Below, in pieces: positions 23,501-36,729 of a stretch of 64,000 nucleotides of DNA. The number at the start of each line of letters is the position of its first letter. Positions within the stretch are counted from its first letter, which is position 1. The stretch lies in NCBI GenBank assembly GCA_023101885.1, contig JALPQD010000415.1:329273-393272 (forward strand), given 5' to 3'. The position numbers and the translations under genes are program-made. The DNA comes from Typhlomys cinereus (lineage: Eukaryota > Chordata > Mammalia > Rodentia > Platacanthomyidae). The notes under the pieces are model-generated. The model did no database searches. It worked only from the letters and a program-made list of their open reading frames with translations, and was not told the origin of the DNA.

Positions 23501-24765
23501 TGAACTCTTGTAGAGACTCACTCTGTGACATGGCAAAGTACCTAACTTTTCTTTAAGTTTTTTTTTCTTAATTGAAAGATTAGTGAGCATTATTTATGAT
23601 GTATGTTCATAAACATAGTCAATACATTTAGGAACTCTGAGGAATCAATCCCACCTGATAAAGAAGTTATGATGCTTCCTACTCTATTACTGGATCAACA
23701 ATGTGTGTGAGAATATTTCAGTGTCACAACTGGCAAGCTTAGTTATTCATATTTGTACAATTACACTGTCTTTCCTAAACTGAATAAGACAAGTGGCTGA
23801 AAAATATAACTGAGGATATGATTAAGCCAAGAATACATTTTCTCTCATACAAAATGTTACAAAGATGATCTCTATTAATAACATGCAATTACATAATAAT
23901 GATAGACAAATGAATTCATGCAATGATAGTATATTATGACCAAAGAAAATATGTTAGCACAAAATTCTTTGCTCGGGGATCTTTATTCAGGAATCAGGTT
24001 AATTACAAACATAGTGAAATAAGTTATACTCTCATAAGTAAATAATACAGAAAACTATGAAGGAAATCAAGCAAGGCTAAAACATGTTTTAATTTTTGCT
24101 GGGAAAATAATGTTTCACTGAAACATGTCAAATTCTTCTTGGTACACTGAACTGATGAGATTCAGGTGTTTCATCAACAGAGATGAACATTTTTTGACAT
24201 TCACTTATTCCCTGTGATTTAGGTAACCTGTAAACACATGTAACAATTTGCAAAGAAAAAGTAAATGTAGGTTTTTTTTTGTTTATTCATAGGTTAGATT
24301 AAATTTATCAGCCCATGTATTAAAATGAGATCATACCATTGTCTGGAGTCTAAAGTTAATGTTAATTACAGTTTGGAAGTTTGATTATTAATGCATTTTT
24401 ACCTACTGAAGTGTGAAATAAGCAATAGTAGTTGGCATGCACCAATTAAATTAGTTTTTGAGACAAGAATTTGCAAGTAGGTATTTGTTAATGATGAACA
24501 AGCTACATTTGTGGAAACAGCCTGAAGAAGGGAGAGCAGTTATTCGACACTGCTGAAAACAAATGACATAAGCCATAAACATAGTAAGTAATAAAGATCT
24601 TGTATCTTTTACCCAGCATTTCAGGTATTTCAAGGAGAAAAATTAAGAAGTTCAAAGGAATAGGAAAATGGATTGCTTTATTTTGTTCATTTATTGGATC
24701 AAAATCAAGAAATATTTGGACAATTATACTTCATGGGTTTTAGTTAATTTGTGGCACTCAACAAT
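20571..24765. other. 4.2 kb with no recognised gene or repeat
   Basis: AT-rich DNA. At 23157-23224 a short tandem pattern with TATAAAGAAA at 23161, 23187 and 23208 is seen. The overlapping 103- and 60-codon frames at 22921-23232 lie in this low-complexity stretch. Nothing else stands out. Confidence 0.55.
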
Positions 24766-24820
24766 TGGCCCATGCTGTTTTTTTTAAATTAATTAATTAA
24801 TTTATTTATTTATTCATTGT

Positions 24821-24874
<54 letters not shown>

Positions 24875-25067
24875 CAACCACAGGCGAATTTGGGAACCAC
24901 CATGGACTGCCTCCATCTAACTCCTTGTTTACTCTGGACCAGAAAGGCAGGCCGCCCCCACTTCTGCCTGGCTTATACGGTGGGGTCTAGGATCCGAACT
25001 CAGGACCTTCTGCCTGCAAGGCAGAGGCTTAAACCCTGAGCCACCTCTCCAGTCCCTGGCCCATGCT
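24766..25067 (-). mobile_element. tRNA-derived SINE, antisense, with TSD
   Basis: Body about 24777-25056. Plus strand shows (AATT/TTTA)n and (GT)n tails (24821-24867), then a body ending CTTAAACCCTGAGCCACCTC...CCAGTCCC. Minus strand thus reads GGGACTGGAGAGGTGGCTCA GGG, the same tRNA-like head as the sense copies at 42595 and 43728. TGGCCCATGCT occurs at 24766-24776 and 25057-25067, an 11-bp perfect TSD. Open frames here are SINE artefacts. Confidence 0.93.
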
Positions 25068-25324
25068 ATTTTTAGGTAGGCTTTATCTCCTCCTTGTTGG
25101 GTGGTTGTTTCTGCTTCACATGGTGAATCAAGCATCACGGCTTTCTTGGATTAATCTGTTAAGTGTGTGTTAGTGTGCACTATGGCATAATAATTCTCAT
25201 GGTACGTGTATATCCAGGCATAATTGCCATCTCAAGGTTAAAGAACTAAGTCAGCTAGTTAAGAGGAGGTTCTATACCTCTATGGAGTCCTTTCCTACAT
25301 ATTTTTACATAATGAGATATCCAT

Positions 25325-25615
25325 TATTATGCTATTATTATTATTATTATTATTATTTTATATGCCTCTCTATCTCTCTCTGTGTGTATCAGAGTACTGT
25401 GTATGCCTGTGGAGGCCTAAGGGTGACTTCAGGAATCATGCTGATTGTTCTACCATCTTTGGCTTTGTTCTGATGTTTCTCAGGCTCTGCCTTCTAGGGT
25501 TGGAAGTAAGGCTACCATCATTCTCTCTGGTGTTTTAACATGACATATGGTATTTGGGCTCAGGTTTATTGCTTGGAAGCAGAGTCTTAATCCTTGAGCC
25601 ATCTCTTCATCCACA
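25325..25615 (-). mobile_element. tRNA-type SINE, antisense, with (TTA)n tail
   Basis: (TTA)n at 25326-25357, then CTCTGTGTGTATCAGAGTACTG..., GGCTCTGCCTTCTAGGG and a terminal TTAATCCTTGAGCCATCTCT. The minus strand gives the A-box-like AGAGATGGCTCAAGGATTAA. Older subfamily than the copy just upstream. Confidence 0.75.
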
Positions 25616-25789
25616 AGATGGCCACTTTTAATCATGGTAAAGAATGAAGAACACTTCACCAACAATCTCACAGGTACCATATATTTTAAGAAATTTTTTC
25701 CACTTAAAAAGTTTTGTATGTGAAGTTAAAATTTTATGTAAGAATACTTATGCATTCCTTTTAGCCTTATTACCAGAAGTAACCGCTAC

Positions 25790-26110
25790 TGATAACTTGA
25801 GTTGTCTAGTTTTAACTGTCAACTTGACACTTGAAAGGTGGGTCTCTGGACATACCTCTAAGTAATTATGTAGTTAAAGTAGGGTTCTAGATCAGCGTGC
25901 AAGATATTAATTGAATAACTGATGTAAGAAGACTCAGACCAGAGTGAGTGGGACCATTCTCTGGGAAGACAGATAAATATAGAAAAAGAGCTAGTGAGCA
26001 TTTTCTGGAATACCAGGCTAAAAATATAAATCATTGTTCCTTGCTCTTTTCTTTTGACTTGTTTCCTGGCCCTACATTCTGGAATTATGAATATGAAAAA
26101 AATGTGATAT
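25790..26110 (+). mobile_element. Rodent medium-reiterated repeat
   Basis: TAACTGTCAACTTGACACTTG, GGTGGGTCTCTGGACATACC and GAGTGGGACCATTCTCTGGG follow the 5' half of the rodent-wide repeat ('tgtcaacttgaca...caccattccctgggc'). The 3' half is eroded to about 26110. Confidence 0.65.
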
Positions 26111-26429
26111 TCCCTTAAAATGTTTGGGTTAGATATTTATTGCAGGAATGAAATTAAAAAACTATGACATTATCTGATACTGCATTAAAAATTCTATAAA
26201 GTTCAGCTATATATTTTAAATGCTCTGAAACAACATAAGTGCTAATATATCATGATGTTAGTTTCTCTCCCTCTCTTTCCCTTTCTCTTTCCCTTTTTCT
26301 CTCTGGATTCCCTGTATGTTGCAATTTGTACTTCTAGCATGTTTTTACCTTATTTTATTAGCTATTATTCTGTCTCATATTTAGAATATTTTTATCTGAA
26401 ATAATAGAAGCTGTAACTTTGTTAAAAAA

Positions 26430-26545
26430 TCATACGGTTTCTCCATTTTGGACACCTGGTCTTGCAATGTATCCCGAACTAGCTTTGAACCGCTCATTTT
26501 CTTGCCTCGTTTCCTGAGTGCTAGATTATTGGTTTGAGCCATATA
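26430..26545 (-). mobile_element. B1-like SINE, antisense, diverged
   Basis: Plus strand: CTTGCAATGTATCCCGAACTAG, CTTTGAACCGCTCATTTTC..., TTTCCTGAGTGCTAGATTAT TGG, the antisense B1 order ('gtagcccaggctggccttgaac...ctgagtgctgggattacagg'). Confidence 0.55.
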
Positions 26546-26769
26546 GATTATGTCTCTTAACTTTAAGGACCTCTTGCTCTTACAAACTGTTGAGTGGCTA
26601 TCAGTGTTTCATTTAAAAATATAAGTGTTTTGCAAATTAAGTATACATTATGGTGTAATATAAATGTACAAAGAATATGCATAATCAGGGCAACAAAATA
26701 TAAATGCAAGCTAAAACTCAAAATTTTGTAATATTTTCCAAACATTGTTTATAACATCCCACCACATAT

Positions 26770-26925
26770 TTTCCACCTCTATCTGCATTGTTTTGCTCTG
26801 AGTTTTCCAGACTTCGTCTTCTAGGGCTGGAAGTGCAGGCTATTTTTCATGGGATTTGGGATCTGAACTCAGGTTCTTTTGCTTTTGAGGAAAAGGATTA
26901 ATCCCTGAACCATCTGTCTAGTCCC
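26770..26925 (-). mobile_element. tRNA-type SINE, antisense, truncated
   Basis: CTTCGTCTTCTAGGGCTGG, GGGATCTGAACTCAGGTTC and TTAATCCCTGAACCATCTG...TAGTCCC give the same antisense head as the copy at 6497. No AC tail, so the 3' part is lost. Confidence 0.7.
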
Positions 26926-27529
26926 AAGTGTGCATATTTTGATGTATTCATAAAGACAGAGTGAGAAAATTAATACCTCATTTATTCCTATTACCACATA
27001 CGAGTACTGAGGACAAAGATCAAGTACTTTAATATTTACAGAAATCTTCTCAATTAAAGAAATGCTGTTGCTGACAAATATGCCTTGAGCTTGTCTGTTT
27101 CCTATGAGTCATAATCCAATGGACAAGGACAGAAGAAGTTGGAGAAGACAAAAAGACTGAAGAAGGTTTTTGTTTAAGAATGGGAATTTTGGGTGTTGTA
27201 AGTCTAATGCTTTTTTCTTAGAATGCCTTGGGCAGTAATAGCAAGTAATAGAGAGAAAATGGAAAATCTCAGTAATTTTTTAGGAAGCACACAATGCCAT
27301 GTGATTATCAACTTTATTTGTAGCATTTATTTTCCATATTCACATTTTACCGAGTGATGAATACAGATATATGGAAAATAAAGATTGAACAGGTAGTTTC
27401 AAACATTCTCCTCTTTATTTTAAATATGTATTCTATTCCCTGACACTTTATCCTTTTTCAAGAATCACTTCAAGAAGGAATGTATCAAAAAGAGCCCAAA
27501 GATATTTGTACAAACTAAAGTTAATTGGC
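26926..27529. other. No recognised feature
   Basis: AT-rich apparently unique DNA. Confidence 0.5.
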
Positions 27530-27890
27530 ATTAAAAAGAAGTATTAATACATAAAATACTATGAAAAACACCTCATGTTAAGTGAAAGAAAGCTGGTCAC
27601 AGAAGGCTATATGCATGATTCCATTCATGTGAGTTGCTCAAAATAAAATCTAATTTGTACATGGACAGAAAGCAATAGAGGATTGACATAGGACTAGAAG
27701 TGTGAAGGAAGAAAGCAAAATGATTAGTGGGCACCTGCACAGCTTAAAGTGGAGATGGTGATGAAAACCTTCTAAGCTTTACTGTGACTAAGATTTCACA
27801 ACTTTGAATATGACAGGACACATTTATGTGTGCATATAACTGGGGGAGCTGTAAGGTCCATGAGTTATATCTCAATAAAGCTATTAGATA
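27530..27890 (+). mobile_element. Old L1M-type LINE 3' end
   Basis: Recognisable order: GTTAAGTGAAAGAAAGC, CACAGAAGGCTATATGCATG, ATTCCATTCATGTGAGTT, GGAGATGGTGATGAAAACC and the terminal GAGTTATATCTCAATAAAGC. The last block is the hallmark of many ancient L1M 3' ends. Diverged, no TSD visible. Confidence 0.75.
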
Positions 27891-29644
27891 GCACATAGCC
27901 AAGTCTTTTGTATTTAAGATATGCTTAATCTTAAATGCTGTAATGTAAAGAGAAAAGGTGCTAAAGAATTAATGAAGTCATTAAACTAAACTGCAATATG
28001 GATTCCACGTTAGTCTCAAATTTGCTACTTTGAAAGTCACCTTAGGAACTATTTCATTCCACAGAGAAATAAAGGGAATGACAATAAAGCAATAATTATG
28101 AAGGGATCCAGGAAAAGGGCATTCTGCATTCTACTAAAGGCAGATGTGTATTAGAGAATCACTTTAAAAAATAAAAGTAGCATATAAAATGGTGCAGAAA
28201 TTTAATTTTCATATGTACCTGGAAAAATGAGAAACCATAGGTGGAGAAAATAATATAAAATACAGCAATGCAAAATGAACAACAGGATTGTGATAATTTT
28301 CTTATTAAGAAAGAATTAAAATTACCAGTGACTTTTTGTTCTGTATCTTTCAGGAAAACTTCCAACAGTGTAACACTCCCTACTTTTCTGCTAGTTTCAA
28401 CACTGCATATTTTAAGAGCTCACAATATCTCATAGGTGACATTAATAAACTCTGTCACTGTATGGGGGGGAGGTACCTGAACTAGAATAGTGGCCAAGCA
28501 AGAGTTTAAGTTTCTGCAAGATGAGAGTTTGGAATTGAGTCCAAGAGCCCTCAGGCCTCCTGGACAATGAATTCAGCTTCTGTATAAAAAGGATACTTCC
28601 AGTGGCTTCCACGGTGTCAGAGTTTATTCTGCCAGAAGTGAGAGCTATGCTATTGCTAACATGTTCACATTTCTTAAAATAACAGTTAATTGGAGCTCCT
28701 GCTTACTCTCCACTTAAGTCAAAGGAAGTTTTCCTCCCGTGCTCTATGGTAAGCAGAATGATGAAGACAACGATATTGCGATCTACGATCAACGATCACA
28801 TCTCTAAGTTCCTCTGTCAAGCCATTTTGTTATCTAGCACCATATATTCGCACAGTGCTGCATGCCTACATCTCCCTTTCTAGGGAAGATTGTCCTCAGC
28901 CGGTCACCATAGACAGGATAGTCTTCCATGGTCTTGATTGTTCTAAAACATTTTGCAATATCCATTGTGCTTAAGTGTTTGATGAAGCAAGGATAAGAGA
29001 CATTTCTAGCGAGTAAATGAAAATGCATGCTTTCTTCGACCTTTCTGAAAAATACATTCCCATTTTTTTAAATAAAAGAAAAGATATTATTTTATGTACT
29101 TGAAACTTCTTGAAGGTAGATCTTAAGGGTTCTTTTTTAAAAAGATGAGATGATACATGCATTAAACAGCTTGATTTGGCAATTTCATGTGATAGATTCT
29201 GTTCATGTGTCAAAACCTATTATATACCATAAACATATTCAAACTCTACTGATAATTTTTAAGAATATATTTAAGAGCTATTCACAATGAGACATGTTTT
29301 TTCCTTCACTGGATAAATTTCATTTGCATGAACATCTACAATTGTACTGTCTACTTCCTAAAAATCAGGTGTTTGCTAAAGTGAAGTTTAAAGAAGCTGA
29401 AAACTAAAATACAGGAGAGAAAAAAAATCATGTTGATAATAGAATGAAGCTAATTGAATTCATCCAATCTTGATTTCAGGTGCAAATATACAAATATAGC
29501 ATGTTTCTAATCATCATTTAATACCCCCAAGTCTGTACTTCCTCATAAAAAGAAGGAATTAAAGGTTTGGCTTTGGAAAATAGTGTTAAGATCAATTGCA
29601 ATGTCTAAGGCCGAAGGAATAACTCTTAGCATCTGTCTATGCTG

Positions 29645-29645
<1 letters not shown>
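27891..29645. other. No recognised gene or repeat
   Basis: Apparently unique. TATAAAAAGG at about 28581 is TATA-box-like, but nothing nearby supports a promoter. Minus frames of 64-80 codons at 28834-29213 show no domain. Confidence 0.5.

Positions 29646-29694
<49 letters not shown>
29646..29694. repeat. (AC)n microsatellite
   Basis: About 24 uninterrupted AC units. The sequence after it (29700-29880) is not recognised. Confidence 0.97.
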
Positions 29695-29697
<3 letters not shown>

Positions 29698-32600
29698 GTG
29701 ACTTGTAAAGTATGTCTTCCAGTGCTTCGTGGAGGTAGAAGCAGTAACTCTAGGCTCTGCCAGCAGAACAGTGATGGGAAAGCCAAATGATTCTGCTCCT
29801 GAACCTCTCCCTATGCTCACCACAGCATAAACCTTCTGCACACAGATGACAGAAAAAGCAAGGTCTTTACACACAGTATATGATTATTTAGCCTTAATAA
29901 CAAAGGAAATTCTACCATATTCTGCAATCTGGATCAAGCCACAACATAAGGTTTGTGTGTAACAATCCAATCATAGAAGTACATTTACCACATGGCTTTT
30001 CTAAATGTGAGGTGTTTTCCATAGTCAAACTGTAGAAAACAGACTAGTCACTTTGAATTACTAAAAATTTTATTGCTGTACTATCATAGTTTGAAGACTT
30101 TAGTACTTATTGAAAGTGTGAAAATGTCATACAAATGAAATGTTATATATTGATCTGGGATAAATTGTAAATGTTTAATTCCAACAAAAGATACTCGAAA
30201 GCTACACCCTTTCAAGGCTTCCTAGTAGTAATGCGAATTTGAAAATGATCAGTCTCCTGTGAGTGTATCGCTAATACTGCTTTTATGTTCAAACCTCTCA
30301 TGATTAGTAATGTTATTTCAAAACATTCATTAATGCATTGGTGATGGATTTCTCCATTGACTCAGTAGAAAATGTCTCCTATACATAAATTGAAGTATAA
30401 TTTTCCAATTCATAGCTTGTTTTAGTCTAACACCTTTCCATACATATAAAAATTGTATGCTTATGTAAATCTGTATACATTGAGTGACATAGAGTACATA
30501 AATGCTAGAACTCAGTTAAATATATAATTTGCATGCTTAAAATTATTTCCATTCCTCATGTCTGCATCCAACCTCAATTGTATATCTACCAATGATTCTC
30601 TTATTTATATTTGAATTTTATTTTTTACACCCCTATGAATAATATCTATCAGGAAGAAAATCCTCTTTAAAATATTCTAGACCACTTGATGTCTTAACTA
30701 TTTTGCAAATTTTAAGACTTGAGCTTTTAAAAATTACTTTACTAGCATAAGGTAAAAATAGGTTAACTTTCCAGCCATGAAAAAGGCATCTTTAAAGTCA
30801 CTGATAAGTCTAAAATAAGATGGGGTATGTTTTAGAAAAGGGCTGATGAAAATCACTGAGTGTCTGCATAAGTATTTATCTGCTCCTTTCCTTGAATCAG
30901 AGACATCCATATAATTTACATGCTTTTCTCCTACCTTCGATAACAGATAATAAATGTTAAGTGGGACCTCAGAATATATTAAGCTCTTGGATCTGCTCAG
31001 ACAGCTTTCTTACCCATCTTGATCATCTTTGTAAACTAGGAAAACAGGATGCATCACAGATCAATTCAATCAATCAACTTTAATCATAACAGAGGAATTA
31101 AGCTGCCTTTCAGCCATGATGCAATAGAGAAAATTGCTCAGACTTTTTTTTTTTTATTTTTTTAAGGCAGCAGGCATTCCACAAGAGCTGTCATTTTGCT
31201 TCTACATCTGCTCTCAATTCTAGAAGTCTGCATTTCTCTTCAGCAACATTCAACAATCCAGGCAGCAGCCGCTGGAATCTGTGGGCATAATGAATGTATT
31301 TTATGTCATTTTAAACATATCCGCGATCACTGACAAGAAATAAAAACAGAGTCCAAATCTTTGCTGAAGGAGAGACAGGGCCCCAGAAGGATTATTTCCC
31401 TCCATTATTTGTTGCTTTGGGTTATGTCAGTTTATTTTATTGTGGTAGTAACTTTAAATGCATTTTCCTCTCCTGTGAGATGTACTCTTTCAACTTTCCT
31501 AGAGGCAAGCTCGAGGGTCTGATGGATGGTCAGATGTGCACTCACATATATGTGTGCGCACATTAGACCATAAAACACATGGTAATTCATCATTTACTTT
31601 GGAAAGGGTGAGTTCACTCTGCCTTTATCCCTGATTTTTGGAATCAATCCTTCCCTGCCTTGCAGAACTGCATAATTAGTTTCCTCAACGAAAACACACA
31701 CATAGGAACATACAAGGATGTCCACAACTTTGATCATAAATGCTATCTGTCCCTGAGAATATTTAAAGTAACTATTCTCAGAGTTGGAGAAAGGGAGGAA
31801 GACATTCTGCTTCACCTGAGTGGTGATATTTCAAGTCAAAAAAGAGTAACTAGAATAATAAAAGTATTAGGGAAAATACAAAACTCTATAAGATTTCAAT
31901 CTTTCATTAGTTCTAGTGTTATAGTTTGTGAATATTTGTTCAATTTAACACATATAAGACCAAAATAGATTAACAAGCCATTCTAAAAGCATAAGAGAAA
32001 ATAATAAACAGGATGACATCCAATATTTGCTATTTAAAAAATTTCCTCTTTTCATCTACAATTATTCTGGACCCTGCATTTGACCTGAAATAAAATGACT
32101 GATAAATCTCCTTTCTGTTTTCTTCAAAATTTGAAAGTCAGGATACTAGTTAATTTTTGAGTCATGTAAAACTCTGATCAAGTCATCTTTGTGCAACACA
32201 AGTTAATTAACAATAAGGAACTTAACCAAAACATACTCTAAAAAATGATTGAAAAAATGAAAATAAAGAAGAAAAATTGTCTATTGTATTGGAAATTAAA
32301 ATTCATTTTCTACTTGCTCTTTTCATCTTCTTCGTGTTCATATATCAGAAGCAAAAAATACCCCCTCTGGCACCAAGAGGTGAGGCTTAATGAACAATTC
32401 CTGCCCTTTCTTTGACCACAGCATGCTTGTTACTGTCTTCATCTGCCTCCGCAGCATCAGTCTTTCAACCACAGGATTTCTTACCCTCATCAGACTGACA
32501 TTCAGGTAGCAGAAATCTGTGTGGTAGAGGTGAGAGACTGTGCTGTGAATGAGACTGCGTGCAGTCATAATGGGCCTCTGCAACTCATGCCAAAGGCAAG

Positions 32601-35600
32601 TTTCTACCCACTTTCCACACAAGTAACAGTGTCCCTAGACATTGACAAAATTGAATTGCTTCTAAGGACACAGTCAGTTCATGCTTGACGAGATACTTTC
32701 CTGTGTGTCTTACGTTGGCAGGTGACTTATTCAAGACCCGTGAGAAGCAATATTAGGATTTCCAAGAAGGAACTACTTTTGTAGTCTGCCACACTCAAAG
32801 TTTGAGTTGATTTCTGACAGTTGACTATGTGTTGTCTGCGAATGGAGATAAAATGGCAAGAAATGGACACAAGAAAATGATGGTTGTAAGTCTATTTCTG
32901 GTGATATTTGGAGATTTACATCTCCAAATAGACATAAAATTAACCCCAAACCATTTAACACCCTTTATCTTTTCAAATGATCCATTTTTCACTGTTAAAC
33001 CATATATGAGATAGTTTCTATAATTTCTAGCCAAATAAAATCTTATTAATAAATGAATTTATTATTGTAATTATCTCAATCATAAATTCTTCTAAATTGG
33101 TATAAATAAATAACTATTGTTATGCATTTTATATGAATTTCTATACTTACATCAGATATGATGAACATATTCCATATGGTATGATGCTTATATTTGATGA
33201 GAAAATCAAATGGCTATGACTTCTCTATTTTTTGTGGCAGTCACACAGTCACACGCTTATTTGTATCAAATGTGTTCTCGTTACATAAAGGGTACTGGAG
33301 AGATGGTCTGATGCTACTATACCTTATATTGATCTCCATCAATTTATTTTCTACAGAAATTCAAAATTCAAAATGATTTTTGAAAAGGCATGCATATAAG
33401 ATTTTATGCATGGTTATTGAGATAAAATCATTGTTCATGCGTATTGCAATCCTGCCATTGAATCAGCTTACACATTTAAAATGAAAATCAGGTTAAAATA
33501 TGCTAGACAATCCACATGGGTAGCTCTGCAATCACTCTTCACCTACAAATAATTAAATGAAGTGACATGATTTCAGTTAAAACTCCAAGAATATCTTTAG
33601 GAAATAAATCTTCATGTTGTCCACTAAATTCAAAATATATAGGTGAGCATGGTGGACAGTAATCCTCATATATAGACCACTCTTGTAACTGAAAGAGTCC
33701 AGAAAACTGAAAAAGTTGTGAATTGTGCTTCAATCTGCTAACAAACTTTAATTTAGTGCCTAGAATGATATGGGGAAAGTACAAGGAATGCAATGGAGGA
33801 AAATAGAACTTGGTAAGACCCCAATATATTGAAGTCTTGTCTCAGTCTATCTTTACCTTAATGAAAATAGATTATGGCATAGCTGATTCTTTCCATGTCA
33901 AATTGTAAGAACAGGACAGAACACTCTCCACCAATGCTGCTTTTACTATGATAATTTATATAGATATTTTGCTGTTACTTGAGAAACTGGTGCATTCTGT
34001 GTTAGACTTCTTATTACTTAATGCTGAAAAATCCAGATAATCTTTTTCTTCTTAAGAAAAAGTAGAAGAGAAAAAATTTCCATTAATTTTTTCCTCTATC
34101 AGAACTGCCTATCATCATGTCTTCTTTTACCCACCTTAAATAATATGGCCATCAATCTCCCAAAGAAAAGTACAATACCATGGTTTTCCTCCAGGTTCTT
34201 GGGAAATGATTGCCTTTAAAGCAAAATGCTTGCTATTAAGTCTGAAGGCTGTTTTAATCATTGGAGCCTTTATGTATTATACAAATATTCAAGACCTTTC
34301 TACTTTTCTCACTGCACATTGCTAAAAAAATCTTCAAGGGAATGTAACCTTACAATTTCATGAGGTAGAGAATACTAGAAGCTTTCTAAGCTCATTTGAA
34401 GTCTAAGAATGCTATTGTACCCATTTTTAAAACCTGATCAAAATTCAGTTTGCTGTTTATTACTAAATTATGTATCTCCAAAGCATAAATGTGTTGGCCT
34501 TAGAAAGTTATAAATTAGTACATTTCCATATGACTTGGGAAAATGTAATTTTACCCAATTTTGTTTGGGGAGAAAAAATATTGTTTGCATTATTTTGTAG
34601 AACAGGGGAGCTTATAGGCAACATGGTCATCCAATCTCTGTGGCTCAGAGCTCTTCCACACTTTTGAAATGGTTAGCAGTAAAGCTTATTCTTTTCACTT
34701 TAATGCCACTGATAACCTACAAAAATGCCTGCTTTATCCACCTTATTTTGCAACAGAAAATGTGGAAAGCATAACGAAAGAATTTGGTTCCTTCTTGAGT
34801 AGATATTCCATTTCTCACTCCATTATCTTTAATTCAGAAGTGTGAAACAGCATTTGGAGCTGTCCTGAAACTTATTATTTTTAATCCTTTTCAGATATGC
34901 TGATTTCATTGTACTCTAGAGGAGTTTAGTTTGCACCAGATTTTCCTGTTGTCATCCCCCCATGTTTCTGGGCTGTACTACTTTGTTCTCTTAGTCAATA
35001 TAGAGCTATATTAATGTTTTGAGAAATGCAGATTGAAGACTAAAATTAAGACTTCTAAGACAAAAAATTCAATGCAATTAATCATGATGGTATTAGAAAA
35101 TTTAAATGGGTATGCTTTGCAAAAGAGATTCTAAAGATTTGAAAGTGAAATGAGAGGAAAGATAAATAGGAACATATGAATGGAGGAGAGGAGAGTGTGG
35201 GAAAATAAAAAAAAAAGAATGACAAATCAAAGTGCATACAGAAGCATTTTAGAGACATGACCCCTATGGGTTCTTATAAAAAGAGAGGGTTATTTCCAAG
35301 CTACACATGTGAAGTTTGGTTATAGCAATATAACTACACACTTTGAAATAGTATTTCCTTATAGTCACTGTTTTCAGCTAGGAATCTAAAAAGTAGGTTT
35401 TGTTTTTCAGAGACAGAGCAATGCTGGCGGTTTGTGGTGAACAAAAACCAGGACACTATTGATAATGACACTCAATTCACAGGTCAGTCTCCAAACCAGA
35501 ATTAGCTGGCCAGAATGGCAATACTGGTGACATGAAGAAAGATGTGTGCCAGCTGTGATTCTGCTAAGAATGGTTTCTGGTCCATTTGGGTTTGAAATCA

Positions 35601-35689
35601 CCGTACACTGCTCAAAAGTTCTTTTATTTTGTTTGTTTTTTCTTTCTTCTTTTTTTATGTTGTGATTTTTAAAATTTATGTCTTCCACT
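29695..35689. other. 6 kb with no recognised gene or repeat
   Basis: The longest stretch without an identifiable transposon in the window. 31160-31500 is less AT-rich, contains a few CpGs and looks unlike its surroundings, see findings. Frames of 102 codons (31660-31968, plus) and 94 codons (32338-32622, minus) are the longest here and show no motif I recognise. Confidence 0.5.
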
Positions 35690-35830
35690 CATAAAAGGTG
35701 ATAAGTACCCCATTAGCCTCCCTTCTTCCACCCCTCCCTGGATCCCCTTGCTCCCTCCCCCCTTTTCCCTTTCCTTCCTCTCCTCCATTTCTCCCAGTGC
35801 TCCCTCCCCCCCCATCCTAAAGGATGCCCC
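35690..35830 (-). mobile_element. L1 3' UTR end, antisense fragment
   Basis: C/T-rich plus strand (CCACCCCTCCCTGGATCC..., CTCCATTTCTCCCAGTGCTCC) matches the purine-rich tract near the 3' end of the local L1 family (compare GCACTGGGAGAAAGGAAGAG at 12080). AAAGGATGCC marks the boundary seen in other copies. Confidence 0.65.
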
Positions 35831-36419
35831 AAATGTTCTTTTGAAACCCAAGTGTATCAAACTCATAGATAACAGTCTTGCCCTGACACAGGTCCTCATT
35901 TCACATGAATTATTGAGAATGTTGGTGAAACCCAGTAAGCACTTATTGATCACTGGCTGGTAGTGATGTAATCAAAATTCTGTATACCTCTAAATCTGTA
36001 TTAAGGATGGTTTTATTAATTGCCTCTCATTACAAAATAGAGATGAGAGTGTACCTTCTCAAATCAAATCGATATAGGGAAATAATAATGTCGCAGAGGG
36101 TTCCTGATGTTGACCGTGAATAGTAAACAGTGCTTACGTGTGCATTCCGTCAAGAAAAGATAGTCATGGGACCAATCATCCTTTTCTTCATCGTCCCCCT
36201 CCTCCTGCAACTCAGTTGGTCTTGAACTCATGATTTTCCTTTCTCCAGAGTAGCAGAATTTTCCATCTTATGTTAAATCACATGTTTTGCATGTGTGTGT
36301 GTGTGTGTGTGTGTATCACATCATATTTGCAGTTAAATTTTAAGCGATAAAATAATTTTATGGGGAATATTATATTAACTAGTTTTCAGAGATATCAATA
36401 AATTTGATATTAAATGTTT
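35831..36419. other. Mostly unrecognised; weak B1-like 36175-36285 and (GT)n 36291-36314
   Basis: CAACTCAGTTGGTCTTGAACTC and CCAGAGTAGCAGAATTTTCC resemble an antisense B1-like SINE but are short and diverged. A GT run follows. Confidence 0.4.
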
Positions 36420-36712
36420 AAATGAAACTTCAGTATTAGATGTGTATCGTGTGTGTGTGTTTGTACATCTGTGTGTGGGAGTGGAGACAAGTGAGAATTT
36501 GAGTGTATGTGCATTAGATGCCCAAGTGTAACATCTGGAATCATCCTGGCTTTCTCTTCCACCTTTCACTTTGTTTGGGGTTTTGCAAGCTGTGTCATCC
36601 AGGGTCAAATTGCAGGCCAAGACTATTTCTGTCCTGAGTGGGAATGGTGTTAAGTGGAATCTGGTGGTCTGATTTTAGGTCATTTTTGTTCCTGAGCCAT
36701 CTCATTAGCCTA
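36420..36712 (-). mobile_element. tRNA-type SINE, antisense
   Basis: GT-rich tail (36450-36480), then GGAATCATCCTGGCTTTCTC, AAGCTGTGTCATCCAGGG and a terminal TCCTGAGCCATCTCATTAGCC. Same family layout as 25325 and 43208. Confidence 0.7.
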
Positions 36713-36729
36713 GGAAATCTTAGCCGTTT

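Noticed and set aside
31660..31968. 102-codon plus frame in unique DNA
   Set aside because: Length is within chance for 64 kb in six frames and no motif, start context or splice sites support it.
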